From: an uncultured cyanobacterium | GTDB lineage: Bacteria; Cyanobacteriota; Cyanobacteriia; Cyanobacteriales; FACHB-T130 | Assembly (NCBI GenBank): GCA_936920195.1 | Contig: CAKZHE010000243.1 | Coordinates: 1-37,265, forward strand | Direction of reading: 5' to 3' | DNA length: 37,265 nucleotides | In this document: positions 15,946 to 25,616 of the stretch, piece after piece | Layout of the letters: the number at the start of each line of letters is the position of its first letter | How positions within the stretch are numbered: the first letter of the stretch is position 1 | Notes under the pieces: generated by a model | The model's input: the letters and a program-made list of their open reading frames with translations, nothing else | Database searches by the model: none | Told to the model about the DNA's origin: nothing | Made by a program: the position numbers and the translations under genes

Positions 15946-18444
15946 ATGATTAGTTCTAATTCACACCCAGTAGAGATCGAAAAACTATTTGATACTGGAG
16001 ACTATGTTACTGTTGCTACCAAAGGTAGTAAGGGTGATTGGCGAACTTACGCAGCATTAGGATTAATAGGCAAAACTGAAGAAGCCATTCAAGGCTTGAG
16101 TTGTTTTAATACTCAAGAAGCTAGTTTTTATTTGGCAGTATCTTATTGGATGGCAAATGAAGAAGATAAGGCAGTAGAGATTCTTAAAACAATCTCTACT
16201 TCTCACGCCCAAAATCTATTATCTCTAATTAATAAACCAAAAATTCAGGTTTTAGCTCAGTTACCTTGGAGCAGAAATGCTGGGTGGGATTTACTAACAG
16301 CAGCATCGCAAGATAGTAAATTTCAAGTGAAGAATATTAGTTTTCATCCTGAAGATTTGCCTAATGAACCTTACGCTGATATTCATAAATTTTATCACCC
16401 TCAAAGCCCACCTGATTTTTATGTTTGTAGTATGGTGGAGTGGCATTTGATTCCTCCTAATTTGCAACAGCTATCTTGCCCAATTTTTGGCAATACCTCT
16501 GATTATGATGTTCATATTCAAACCGTTTATCCTTGGCTGCAAATATTTGACGAAATAGTAGTATTGGCATCTTCAGAATGGCATATTTTGCAAAAATTAG
16601 CCCCTAATATACCAATATCAGTTTATCCAAAATGTTTGGGCGTACCAGATCGGCTAATGCCTATTAACAATCAGTCTCGGGAATTAGATTTATTTTTGTC
16701 AGGAACAATGCTCCATCCTTATCATCCTGACAAAACAGAACTATTGCAACAGGTTTTGACAATTCCAGATATCAAAATTCAAGTTGTCAATGGATTTGAA
16801 TCACAATCCGACTATTATAAAAACCTAAGCAGAGCTAAAGTTTGCTATACTTACGTAAGATTTGCTAATCGCAGTTTTCCAGATGCTAGTATTGGGATTG
16901 TAACTAGGGGATTGGAAGCTTTGAGTATGGGATGTGCGGTGGCAGTCCAAGCAGGCAGTGCTTTAACAATATATACTGACGAAGAGCATGGTGTGCTAAC
17001 TTATCAGCCAGATAATAATGATTTACCGCTAATTATTCAAAAAATTCTTCGGCAGTGGCCTGAATTCAAGGAAAAAGCAAAACGAGGTGCTGAAATTATT
17101 CGTCGGGAATTTGCTATTTCTAAGGTAGCATCTCAATATCTACGCTTTTTGACATTTTTAGCTGCTAAACCACGCGGAGATCGCCAATTCCAACCAGTAG
17201 AAAAATTGGTTCAAAAACGCGCCATCTTGCAAAAAGGATGGTTGCCCAATTATGACTTAAACCACAGTCAAATTTTGAAATGGGTCGGAGCGTCAAATCA
17301 TGAACGGCTGCAAGCTCAAGTCAATACTGGTAAACTTTCTAGCCACCTATTTATTGATTTAGCACGGGAATCAATTCTTTATAATTATCATCGCGCCCTC
17401 TATAATTTGATTCCAGTCCAAGAGTGGTTTGCTGAAGTAATTAAAATTTATCAAACAGGTTTAGAAAAGTTTCCTCAATCCCTAGTTCTCAGATTTAATT
17501 ATGTCCGGGCTGTTTTGCACTTTGGTCAACCCTCAGAGGTTTCAGAAGTGCTAGAATTAGCCCTGGAAACGTTGCAAGAGGAGCGCGATCGCTGGCAAAT
17601 TAATGTCATGGAAGATGTTTTTCCGTGGGACTTCTGCGACAGCTTTTTTAACTATCGAAGTTACTTCGATCTGGTTACGGAACATTTAACCACTGGCAAA
17701 TCAGTAGAATCTGCTTTGTGCCAGTTAATTTTAGCTTCCCTATCTTACTACTATGGATTTTATGCCCCTTATCAGGGATACTATCCAGGCAGCTTAGATT
17801 ATTTTCGCCAAGCAGCAAAACTAGATCCAGCCTTTCCTTACTACAAATTCGACTATGCCAAGCAACTGATAGATGAAGGTTTCCCGGAAGACAACGCCGC
17901 AGCTGGAAAAATATTAATAGAGTTGGCATCAAGCTCAATTCTGTTTTTGGACGCTTTGAAGCTCTTAGAGTTGTTAGAAGCAGATCGGCGGTTTGCCAAT
18001 CCCCAGATAGAAAGGTTAGCAAATGCTATCAATCAAGTTAAACCCCAAATTGAGTTTTTGGAAAGCATTCCATCTGTGGTGCTAAAGCCAAGTTTAAACC
18101 AGGCCAGTGCAGGGATTGACCCCAATGATTTAAAAATTCAGCCAACTCACTTAGAAAAAGCCCATCGGAAGCAAAAACTTCAGGAATTAGAGGAATTGCA
18201 TCAAAAAATTCGAGGAATAGAGAGTAGTAAGTTTTGGAAACTCAACGCGGCTTTAATTCCTTCCAAGAGACGGATTAAGTTAGCGAATAAAGATGTGCAA
18301 TACTATATGATCTACAACCCAGAAGAGGGGGTTAACCAATTGCAAGCTATAGTGCAAGCAATGGAAAAAACTAAAGCTTGGCAGATTCGCCAAATTTGGT
18401 TTAAGTTAAAACGAGCCTTGAAATTAACGGCAGCTAAAGATTAA
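15946..18444 (+). CDS. large glycosyltransferase with helical repeats and C-terminal SKFW module
   Basis: An 832-residue cytoplasmic protein from ATG 15946. Residues ~1-100 look like TPR-type helices (FYLAVSYWMANEEDKAVEIL). Residues ~110-420 resemble a CgeB/GT4-type glycosyltransferase: LDLFLSGTMLHPYHPDK, AKVCYTYVRF, then RGLEALSMGCAVAVQAGSAL and a C-terminal GREIIRREF-like segment. Residues ~470-700 return to helical repeats (YFRQAAKLDPAFPYYKFDYA). The C-terminus has RGIESSKFWKL and a second looser copy, AMEKTKAWQIRQIWFKLKRAL, a module shared with the next two genes. TTG 15925 in the same frame would add seven residues. HIP1 at 17585-17592. Acceptor and sugar are unknown. Confidence 0.65.
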   Translation: MISSNSHPVEIEKLFDTGDYVTVATKGSKGDWRTYAALGLIGKTEEAIQGLSCFNTQEASFYLAVSYWMANEEDKAVEILKTISTSHAQNLLSLINKPKIQVLAQLPWSRNAGWDLLTAASQDSKFQVKNISFHPEDLPNEPYADIHKFYHPQSPPDFYVCSMVEWHLIPPNLQQLSCPIFGNTSDYDVHIQTVYPWLQIFDEIVVLASSEWHILQKLAPNIPISVYPKCLGVPDRLMPINNQSRELDLFLSGTMLHPYHPDKTELLQQVLTIPDIKIQVVNGFESQSDYYKNLSRAKVCYTYVRFANRSFPDASIGIVTRGLEALSMGCAVAVQAGSALTIYTDEEHGVLTYQPDNNDLPLIIQKILRQWPEFKEKAKRGAEIIRREFAISKVASQYLRFLTFLAAKPRGDRQFQPVEKLVQKRAILQKGWLPNYDLNHSQILKWVGASNHERLQAQVNTGKLSSHLFIDLARESILYNYHRALYNLIPVQEWFAEVIKIYQTGLEKFPQSLVLRFNYVRAVLHFGQPSEVSEVLELALETLQEERDRWQINVMEDVFPWDFCDSFFNYRSYFDLVTEHLTTGKSVESALCQLILASLSYYYGFYAPYQGYYPGSLDYFRQAAKLDPAFPYYKFDYAKQLIDEGFPEDNAAAGKILIELASSSILFLDALKLLELLEADRRFANPQIERLANAINQVKPQIEFLESIPSVVLKPSLNQASAGIDPNDLKIQPTHLEKAHRKQKLQELEELHQKIRGIESSKFWKLNAALIPSKRRIKLANKDVQYYMIYNPEEGVNQLQAIVQAMEKTKAWQIRQIWFKLKRALKLTAAKD

Positions 18445-18477
18445 ATTTAGATTTGGTTGAGGATGTAGTAGGAAAGA

Positions 18478-20256
18478 ATGACAGACAAGATAATTAATGA
18501 CTACCCTAAAAGGACAGAAAACAAGTGGCTGTCTGTGGTTTTAGTCTGTCGAAATGACAACTACATGGGCAACTACAAATACCGCTTAACTACCAGCATC
18601 AACTACCTAGCGCGCAATCTAAAGCAGATTGGCAGGTTGGAAGAAGTGGAAATATTGGTGACAGATTGGAATAGCGAAACTCCCATTGCCAAAGTTTTAC
18701 CCTTGTCAACGGAGGCGGGAGAAATTACCCAATTTATCTATGTGCCACCTACCGTAGCAGCAAAATTCCAACAACCAGATCAAGTTTTTCATTCTTCCTG
18801 TTCGATGAATGTGGCTTTGCGCCGAGCCACCGGGGAATTTTTAATGGTGGTGGATGCCGATACTTTGATGCCTTTGCTTTCTTTGAAGGCAATTTGCGAA
18901 TTTCTGGAAGGCAAAGTTGCGCTGCCACTCGATAGGCAAAGGTGCTTCTTTTTGGGAAATCGCAGACATATTCCTTGGGAGGTGGTACAACGGGAACTTA
19001 GTTTAGAGGAATGGGATGTATACTTATTACTGAATGCTGGGGAGTTAGTGCGCGATCGCGGTTGGCCTGGTTTAGGAGTTTGTCAAATTGCTTGGTTAGC
19101 CCACAGATCTATTTGGCATGAATGTCAAGGCTTCAATCAGCAATTGCATTATTGGGGTTGGAATGATGCAGAATTAACTTTGCGAATTACCCAAAATTAT
19201 CCCTGGATTAATCTAGAAAGTTTGGGAATATTGTTATTTCATATGGAACATTGGCCTTACAATTACCGCACAGTTCCGTCCCTCTACAATCCTCACATTG
19301 TTAGCCCTGATTTTGCTGCCAATGACTGCAATTGGGGGCTGGCAGATTTTTCCCTAGAAATCCAAACTGGAGAAAATATCTGCCAGTTAAGAGAATTGGT
19401 TCAGCCGCAATCTGAAGCAGTTATCCCGTGGCAGCAAACCCTAGAACAACTGCTGGCACAGATTCACAGTGAACCAGTCTGCCAGCATTTAGAAACAGTT
19501 GGGCAAATAGCCCCGGCAACGCCGGAGGAGGCGGGCAGTTTAGAGGTGTTAGCTTGGTATAGTCTGTACCACTATCCCCGCACTTATCTAGAATTTGGGA
19601 TTAGCCGTGGCAGTGCCGCAGCAGTGGTAGCGGCAGCTTGTCCCAGCGTAACAATTTATGGGCTTGATTCTTGGCAAGAGAGCGATCGCGCCCCTCTACC
19701 TCCAGATTACGCTATGGGACTGTTGAAAAAAATCGACTACCAAGGTTATACTCGCTTGGTAACTGGAGAACTCTCGACAGCCTGGAGCCGCCTGCTAGAA
19801 TCTTCAATTGGCAAGCTTTCCCTGGATTTAGTCTTCCTCCGCTGCGATTTGTTGGCGGGCAGTGCCTGGGAACAATTGAGCAGTTTGATATTGCACTTAG
19901 CACCAGGGGGGGTTATTGTTTTGGCTACTGGCAATAATGCAATCAACGATCCTGTCTGGAATCAGATGCAAGAACAGTTTCCCCAACATACCTACTTAAA
20001 ACTCAATGCCAACACGAGGGCAGTCTTGGCGGCATCTTTGCGTGACATCTCCTTGACACCAGCATTTAATGAAGAATCGAGCCAGAGAGATAAGCAAGTA
20101 ATGCCAATGTCATTTCAAGAAACTGATGTTTGGAAAAATTTCCAATTAGAGCAAGCTCAAGATACTATCAAAGGTATGGAAAGCAGTAAGTTCTGGAAAT
20201 TGCGGACAATTTGGTTTGGATTGAAACGAGCGATCGCCACATTTATAGCCAAATAA
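18478..20256 (+). CDS. bifunctional GT2 glycosyltransferase / SAM-fold protein with SKFW C-terminus
   Basis: 592 residues in two parts. The N-terminal ~300 residues are a GT-A enzyme: LSVVLVCRND, DXD at 126-128 in VVDADTLM, and the galactosyltransferase-type acceptor motif HYWGWNDAELTLRI. Residues ~370-515 form a class I methyltransferase-like fold: YLEFGISRGSAAAVVAA and IYGLDSWQES for SAM binding, then LVFLRCDLL and LAPGGVIVLATGNNA. The end, KGMESSKFWKLR..WFGLKRAI, repeats the module of the flanking genes. AGGAAAG precedes ATG 18478. It may extend a glycan and methylate it, or the SAM fold may be a non-catalytic hydroxylase/CmcI-like relative. Donor and acceptor unknown. Confidence 0.7.
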   Translation: MTDKIINDYPKRTENKWLSVVLVCRNDNYMGNYKYRLTTSINYLARNLKQIGRLEEVEILVTDWNSETPIAKVLPLSTEAGEITQFIYVPPTVAAKFQQPDQVFHSSCSMNVALRRATGEFLMVVDADTLMPLLSLKAICEFLEGKVALPLDRQRCFFLGNRRHIPWEVVQRELSLEEWDVYLLLNAGELVRDRGWPGLGVCQIAWLAHRSIWHECQGFNQQLHYWGWNDAELTLRITQNYPWINLESLGILLFHMEHWPYNYRTVPSLYNPHIVSPDFAANDCNWGLADFSLEIQTGENICQLRELVQPQSEAVIPWQQTLEQLLAQIHSEPVCQHLETVGQIAPATPEEAGSLEVLAWYSLYHYPRTYLEFGISRGSAAAVVAAACPSVTIYGLDSWQESDRAPLPPDYAMGLLKKIDYQGYTRLVTGELSTAWSRLLESSIGKLSLDLVFLRCDLLAGSAWEQLSSLILHLAPGGVIVLATGNNAINDPVWNQMQEQFPQHTYLKLNANTRAVLAASLRDISLTPAFNEESSQRDKQVMPMSFQETDVWKNFQLEQAQDTIKGMESSKFWKLRTIWFGLKRAIATFIAK

Positions 20257-20305
20257 ATTCTAATTTTAACCATTTACTCAAGTTATCCCTATATACTCCA
20301 GATCA

Positions 20306-22774
20306 ATGTCTAGCGAAATTAGCAAATCAGAAATTGAACATTTAATTCCCCCAGAAATAAAAGATGATGAATTATATTTAGCTATTCAAAAAATTGCTGC
20401 AAATAATAGCATTAAGACTATTTTGGAAATTGGTTCGTCTTCTGGGGAAGGTAGCACCCAAGCTTTAGTTGCTGGAATGCAAGAAAATTCTAGCCAACCG
20501 AGTTTATTTTGCTTAGAAATTTCCCAAGCGCGGTTTGCTCAGTTGCAGAAACACTATCACAATAATTCTTTTGTTCGGTGTTATAATGCTTCCTCCGTTT
20601 CCTTAGAAAAGTTTCCCAAAGAAATAGAAATTAGAGAATTCTACCAGAATACTCAAACCGCTTTAAATAATTATCCTGTGGAACAGGTAATTGGGTGGTT
20701 GCAACAGGATATCCAATATCTTAGCAGCCAAGAGATTCAAGAAAATGGGATTCAAATAATTAAGCAAGAAAATCAAATTAACTATTTTGATTTTGTCTTA
20801 ATAGATGGCTCTGAATTTACTGGCATAGCAGAATTAGATGAGATTTATGGAGCTAATTTCATTGCCTTAGATGATATCAATACTTTTAAAAACCACAGCA
20901 ACTATCATAAGTTGTTGGCAGACAAAAACTATATTTTAATTGCTGAAAATTATTCCCTGCGCCACGGTTATGCTATTTTTCAAAAAAATCAACCTAATTC
21001 TCACCTGCCAATCCACTTTTTCACCATTGTCCTCAACGGCGAACCTTTCATCCGATATCATCTTGATATATTCAAGCAATTACCCTTTAAATGGCACTGG
21101 CATATTGTTGAAGGAGTAGCAGAATTAAACCACGATACTGCCTGGAGTATTAATAATGGGGGAAGAATTGCTAACTACTTTCATAATCAGGGACTTAGCA
21201 ATGACGGAACCTCAGAATATTTAGATGAATTAGTCCAACTTTATCCTCAAAATATTACTCTTTACCGTCAACCAGAGGGAATATTTTGGGATGGAAAGCA
21301 GGAAATGGTTAATGCGCCCTTAGCAAATATTTCTGAAGAGTGTTTGTTGTGGCAAGTGGACGCAGATGAACTGTGGACAGTTGAGCAAATTAAAACCGCT
21401 TGGCAAATGTTTGTTAAGTATCCTGAAAAGAGAGCAGCTTTCTACTGGTGTCAATATTTTGTTGGCGATAATTTGATGGTTAGTACGCGGGATTGTTATT
21501 CTCAAAATCCCGATCAAGAATGGCAGCGGACTTGGAGATTTAAACCAGGAGGATTCTGGCAAACTCACGAACCTCCTAGACTAGTTGAACTTTTGCCCGA
21601 TGGAGAATTGCAAAATCTGGCAGAACAGGATATTTTTGATCATGCAGAAACGGAGAAAGCCGGATTAGTTTTTCAGCATTTTGCCTATGTGATTTTAGAG
21701 CAGCTACACTTTAAGGAACATTATTATGGCTATCAAAATGCTATTTGGGAATGGGTGAATTTACAGGAACAAACTAATTTTCCTCTGAAGCTAAGGGATT
21801 ATTTTTCTTGGGTATCAGATGATAAAACTATGGTAGATCTGGCAACTAACTGTGGGGTAATGCCGCTGGCATCTAAAGAACAAGGCAGCGATCGCTGGCT
21901 ATTTACTGGTAGAAAAGATTTACCCCAACCTGCCACACCATTAGAACAGTCATTTCCTAAAATTATAATTGATGGGGTATATTTTCAATTCTTTCATACC
22001 GAAATTAATTTAGCTTGGCAGTCCTGGTTAGAAGAATGGCAAAATAGTATTTTTGCACAGCATATTGTGTTCCTCGATCGTGGTGGGACTGCCCCCAAAT
22101 TTTCAGGCATTCGCTGTCGTTCGATGCCCTTATATGCTACAGACAAAGCTGGATCTGATGCCAAAATATTAGATCGTATCTGTGAAGAAGAAAAAGCTGA
22201 TTTATTTATTTCCAGCTATTATACCGCTCCCATATTAACCCCATATATATTAATACTGGGAGATTTGCCAGAATTAACCAGTTTTAAGATCATGTCATCC
22301 ACAGAGAGAGAAAAATACTATGCAATTTTATATGCCTATGCCTTCGTGGGAATTTCAGAAGATATCACTTTTAAGTTGATGGATATTTTTCCCCATATAT
22401 CTCTGCATACGGTAACTACAATTGATGGCGGGGAGAAAACTGGTTCGCAAACGGCGGCCACTTTAGCTAAAACTTTTATTCAGGTTGCCAAACAAGCTAA
22501 GAACGATAATAAGCGGCAAATTCCTTTTTTTTGGAAAGAATTTAGACAAATGCAAGGTCAATTGCAGCAGACTAAGGCAAATCTGGAGCGATCGCAAACT
22601 CAGAGGCAACAGGTTCAGACGGAATTAGAGCGATCGCAAACTCAACTGCAACAGACTCAGGCTGAACTCCATCAAGCCCAACAAGAAATTCTTGGTATGA
22701 AATCTAGTAAGTTTTGGCAAATGCGATCGCAATGGTTTAAACTGAGGCGCGCCCTTGGGTTAAAATCTGAATAG
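20306..22774 (+). CDS. trifunctional SAM-fold / GT-A / GT4-like protein with coiled coil and SKFW C-terminus
   Basis: 822 residues. Residues ~1-220 are a methyltransferase-like fold: ILEIGSSSGEGSTQALVAGM, FCLEISQ, FDFVLIDGSEF, IALDDINTF. Residues ~230-480 look like a GT-A glycosyltransferase: FTIVLNGEPFIRYHL, and QVDADELW as the DXD motif. Residues ~555-735 resemble the donor half of a GT4 protein (YYAILYAYAFVGISEDITFKLMDIFP). Then comes a Gln-rich coiled coil (~745-795) built on a 14-residue repeat, and finally LGMKSSKFWQMR..WFKLRRALGL. No strong ribosome binding site is seen before ATG 20306, so translation may depend on the upstream gene 49 bases away. Exact reactions are unknown. Confidence 0.65.
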   Translation: MSSEISKSEIEHLIPPEIKDDELYLAIQKIAANNSIKTILEIGSSSGEGSTQALVAGMQENSSQPSLFCLEISQARFAQLQKHYHNNSFVRCYNASSVSLEKFPKEIEIREFYQNTQTALNNYPVEQVIGWLQQDIQYLSSQEIQENGIQIIKQENQINYFDFVLIDGSEFTGIAELDEIYGANFIALDDINTFKNHSNYHKLLADKNYILIAENYSLRHGYAIFQKNQPNSHLPIHFFTIVLNGEPFIRYHLDIFKQLPFKWHWHIVEGVAELNHDTAWSINNGGRIANYFHNQGLSNDGTSEYLDELVQLYPQNITLYRQPEGIFWDGKQEMVNAPLANISEECLLWQVDADELWTVEQIKTAWQMFVKYPEKRAAFYWCQYFVGDNLMVSTRDCYSQNPDQEWQRTWRFKPGGFWQTHEPPRLVELLPDGELQNLAEQDIFDHAETEKAGLVFQHFAYVILEQLHFKEHYYGYQNAIWEWVNLQEQTNFPLKLRDYFSWVSDDKTMVDLATNCGVMPLASKEQGSDRWLFTGRKDLPQPATPLEQSFPKIIIDGVYFQFFHTEINLAWQSWLEEWQNSIFAQHIVFLDRGGTAPKFSGIRCRSMPLYATDKAGSDAKILDRICEEEKADLFISSYYTAPILTPYILILGDLPELTSFKIMSSTEREKYYAILYAYAFVGISEDITFKLMDIFPHISLHTVTTIDGGEKTGSQTAATLAKTFIQVAKQAKNDNKRQIPFFWKEFRQMQGQLQQTKANLERSQTQRQQVQTELERSQTQLQQTQAELHQAQQEILGMKSSKFWQMRSQWFKLRRALGLKSE
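22585..22668 (+). repeat. 42-bp in-frame tandem repeat containing HIP1
   Basis: GAGCGATCGCAAACTCA occurs at 22586-22602 (as part of GGAGCG...) and again 42 bases later at 22628-22644. The unit encodes 14 residues starting LERSQTQ and forms two heptads of the predicted coiled coil. Each unit carries the HIP1 octamer. It looks like a recent in-frame duplication. Confidence 0.7.
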
Positions 22775-22820
22775 TTAACAACTTGATGAAAGTTACAAAC
22801 TTGTAGGGACAACCGAGTAA

Positions 22821-24575
22821 ATGCAAATTCTCATTAACTGCGTCAATCTGTTAAGCGGAGCCAAAGGTGCTGGAGGAGCCGGAAAATATGTTTTGGCTTT
22901 GGTGGCAGCATTAGCCAAGACAGAAACCATTAGAATTTTAGTTAGTCCTAGCAACTTTGGGCAATTTCAACAAATTCCTGGTCTGCAAGTTGTGCCGCTG
23001 CTAGCTAATGATAGTATCTCTATTCACGATCATTTGAATTGGTGCGATCTTTACTTTTGCCCTTTAAATGAATTAGTGCCAACTTGCATTCATGCCGCTG
23101 CCCCTGTCGTTAGCTGCATTCTCGACTTGCAGCACGAAGTTTATCCCCAATTTTTTAAACCAGAAATTTATGCCGCTAGGCGCAAATATTACGGCTATGC
23201 GATTTCTAGAGCTAATGGGATTGTGACTATTTCAGAACATGAAAAATCTCTGATTCAAAAAATTTATGGCAAGCAAGAAGTATATGTAACTCCTTTGGCA
23301 GGGTATTTGGCGGAAGAAGTTCATGAGGATGGGGCTAAATTTGACTTGCCAAATTCCCCCTATATGATTTATCCGGCTATTCCTTGGCGGCATAAAAATC
23401 ACTATCGCCTCTTGGAAGCTTTAGCGATTTTAAACAGCCAATATCAGCAAAATTTCAAATTAGTTTTAACTGGAGCCAGAGAGCATCAACTGAAAGCCTC
23501 AACTGTAGATAAAATTATTGCCAATTTAGGCTTGTCAGCAGCAGTAGAAATTAAAGGCTTTATCAGCGATGCCGAATTAGCGCAGTTAATTAAAAATGCT
23601 GAATTGATGGCTTTTCCTTCCTTGTATGAAGGGTTTGGTATTCCTTTAGTGGATGCCATGAATTTAGGCACGCCAGCGATCGCCTCTCCTGTGGCAGCAG
23701 TGCCGGAAATGTGCGGCGAGGCGATCGCCTACTTCCGCAATCCTTGGGATAGCAAAGCGATCGCCGCTGACTTATTTGCCTTGCTCGCAGATAAAGCAAA
23801 GCTCGCTCAATTAGCTGCTGCTGGCAAAATTCAAGGCAGTAAATATTCAGCGCAAAAGACAGCCGCCGCAACTTTAGCCGCATTCCATCAAGTTGTCGCA
23901 AAATATCGATCTGGCAGTCCCATCAGTTTTGTTAGCGCTAAATTTGCTCCAGCTAATTTAGGTCAATCTACCAAAAGAGTGACTTTAATTCTTGACGCTT
24001 TATCTGAAAATAATCCAGACCAACTAAAGTTACGCCAGCTAGCAGAGATAATTGAAAAAATCCCTGCATCTACTTGGGAATTAATTAAAGTTATAGACTT
24101 AACTCCCCTCAATTCCCCTGGAATTAATTTCGCCAATTTCAACTTGGCAGAATTGGATTTAAACCATATTTATGCCGACCGCCAGCAATCGGCTTACTAC
24201 TTTAATGCCCTCAATTACCTGATTGATACAGGTATTAATACAGATTATCTCATGTATTGGGATTTATCTACCGCTACCAACTTAGATCGGCTAGATTTGA
24301 CTAGCGCGATCGCCACATTAGACGTGATGGACAATATTAGCGCTGTAGCCTTTACCGATAGAGTACAATCCCCGCAAGAAATTTCCCCGTTAACTGGGAT
24401 AGAATTGATTAAGCAATATAACTTTTGGAAATCCAAAAGATTAGAATTTTTTCATCTCAAGCTAATTAGAAGTAACCTGCAAGCTGAAGACAACCATATA
24501 GGAACCTACAAATTTCTTAGCACCTTCTTGTCTGAAGCTACCTATCTACATTACCCCATTACCAGAGGAAAATAA
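22821..24575 (+). CDS. GT4 glycosyltransferase with an extra C-terminal domain
   Basis: The first ~370 of 584 residues are a GT-B, GT4-family enzyme: GAGGAGKYVLALVAAL in the N-terminal loop, AISRANGIVTISEHEK, YPAIPWRHKNHYRLLEAL, and the donor motif SLYEGFGIPLVDAM with Glu270 and Asp278 (usually Glu) eight apart. Residues ~385-584 are an added domain. It begins RVTLILDALSEN and includes DYLMYWDLSTATN, resembling a worn-down GT-A domain without an intact DXD. AGGGA lies ahead of ATG 22821, and the next gene starts four bases after its stop. It contains closely spaced HIP1 sites around 23680-23765. Linkage formed is unknown. Confidence 0.8.
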   Translation: MQILINCVNLLSGAKGAGGAGKYVLALVAALAKTETIRILVSPSNFGQFQQIPGLQVVPLLANDSISIHDHLNWCDLYFCPLNELVPTCIHAAAPVVSCILDLQHEVYPQFFKPEIYAARRKYYGYAISRANGIVTISEHEKSLIQKIYGKQEVYVTPLAGYLAEEVHEDGAKFDLPNSPYMIYPAIPWRHKNHYRLLEALAILNSQYQQNFKLVLTGAREHQLKASTVDKIIANLGLSAAVEIKGFISDAELAQLIKNAELMAFPSLYEGFGIPLVDAMNLGTPAIASPVAAVPEMCGEAIAYFRNPWDSKAIAADLFALLADKAKLAQLAAAGKIQGSKYSAQKTAAATLAAFHQVVAKYRSGSPISFVSAKFAPANLGQSTKRVTLILDALSENNPDQLKLRQLAEIIEKIPASTWELIKVIDLTPLNSPGINFANFNLAELDLNHIYADRQQSAYYFNALNYLIDTGINTDYLMYWDLSTATNLDRLDLTSAIATLDVMDNISAVAFTDRVQSPQEISPLTGIELIKQYNFWKSKRLEFFHLKLIRSNLQAEDNHIGTYKFLSTFLSEATYLHYPITRGK

Positions 24576-24578
24576 TTA

Positions 24579-25616
24579 ATGTCGCTAACAGTAGCAGCAG
24601 TTGTTCCCGTCAGAAACCGCAAAGATAAAACTCTGAGATTTTTACAAGAGTTTGCCAAACAAACTTACCCGCATATCTGCACAATTGTAGTAGATTCTAA
24701 TTCTACTGACGGCACTCAAGACGAAATTATTAGCAGCTTCCCTCAAGTAACTTTACTGCACGCTGACGACGAGTGCTATTGGACAGCAGCAACAAACATT
24801 GGCATTCAGAGAGCGCTACAACTGAAATGCGACTATATCTTAACTATTAATGACGATGCTTTTGTTATGGATCATTATGTGGGAACATTAGTAGGCATTG
24901 CCCAAAAACACAATTTACCCATCCTCGGAAGTCGCGTTGACTATTTAACCAATCCTGGATTAATTTGGTCGCTAGGTGCTTATTCTGTCTGGGGAACTAA
25001 GCATTTATTTCAACTGCGCTATAATCAAAATTGGGAAGATGATTTACCAGCAAGCGTAGAGCAAAACGAAGCTTTTGAAGTAGAAGCCTTAGCAGGTAAT
25101 GGCGTATTAATTCACCGCTCTGTTTTCGACCAAATTGGCTTGTATAACTACCACTTTTTGCCCCATTACCATGCGGATTCAGAATTAATTATGCGGGCTA
25201 AAAGTCTCGGCATTCAACCTTTTGTCACTCCTACGGCGATTGTATATAACGACTGTCCTTCACCATTCCAATCCCCACGAAAATCAGATGATTTAGAGTT
25301 GCCAAATTCACTCTGGAAAGATTTTTATTTTAATTTTTTTCATAAAAGATCTCATTTATTTTTACCGCCAACTATATATGTTATTGCTAAGTATTGCCCA
25401 AATCACCAGAAAATTCCAACTTTTTTAAAAGCAGTAATTATTTATCCCGTATATTTCTTACTAGCTAGTATTTTAAACAAGAAATTTGGCATCAATCCTC
25501 ACCAAATTAAAGCCAGGGTAAAAAAAGCATTGAAATCAACTATTCACTGGCCAAATCGTTTGCTAGGATTGAGAATGGTAATAGAGGAAAATACATGGCA
25601 AACAAAAAAGCGCTAA
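24579..25616 (+). CDS. GT2 glycosyltransferase (rhamnosyltransferase-like)
   Basis: A 345-residue GT-A enzyme: VAAVVPVRNRKDKTLRFL, VVDSNSTDGTQDE, WTAATNIGIQRAL and the metal motif INDDAFV (Asp-Asp in place of DXD) are in family order. ALAGNGVLIHRSVFDQIGLYN followed by HYHADSELIMRAKSLG is the usual acceptor-side region of rhamnosyl/galactosyltransferases. A hydrophobic stretch near residues 290-305 may be a membrane-associated helix. AGAGGAAA precedes ATG 24579 and its end overlaps the Gmd-like gene by 22 bases, so these two are translationally linked. Sugar specificity cannot be read from sequence. Confidence 0.82.
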   Translation: MSLTVAAVVPVRNRKDKTLRFLQEFAKQTYPHICTIVVDSNSTDGTQDEIISSFPQVTLLHADDECYWTAATNIGIQRALQLKCDYILTINDDAFVMDHYVGTLVGIAQKHNLPILGSRVDYLTNPGLIWSLGAYSVWGTKHLFQLRYNQNWEDDLPASVEQNEAFEVEALAGNGVLIHRSVFDQIGLYNYHFLPHYHADSELIMRAKSLGIQPFVTPTAIVYNDCPSPFQSPRKSDDLELPNSLWKDFYFNFFHKRSHLFLPPTIYVIAKYCPNHQKIPTFLKAVIIYPVYFLLASILNKKFGINPHQIKARVKKALKSTIHWPNRLLGLRMVIEENTWQTKKR

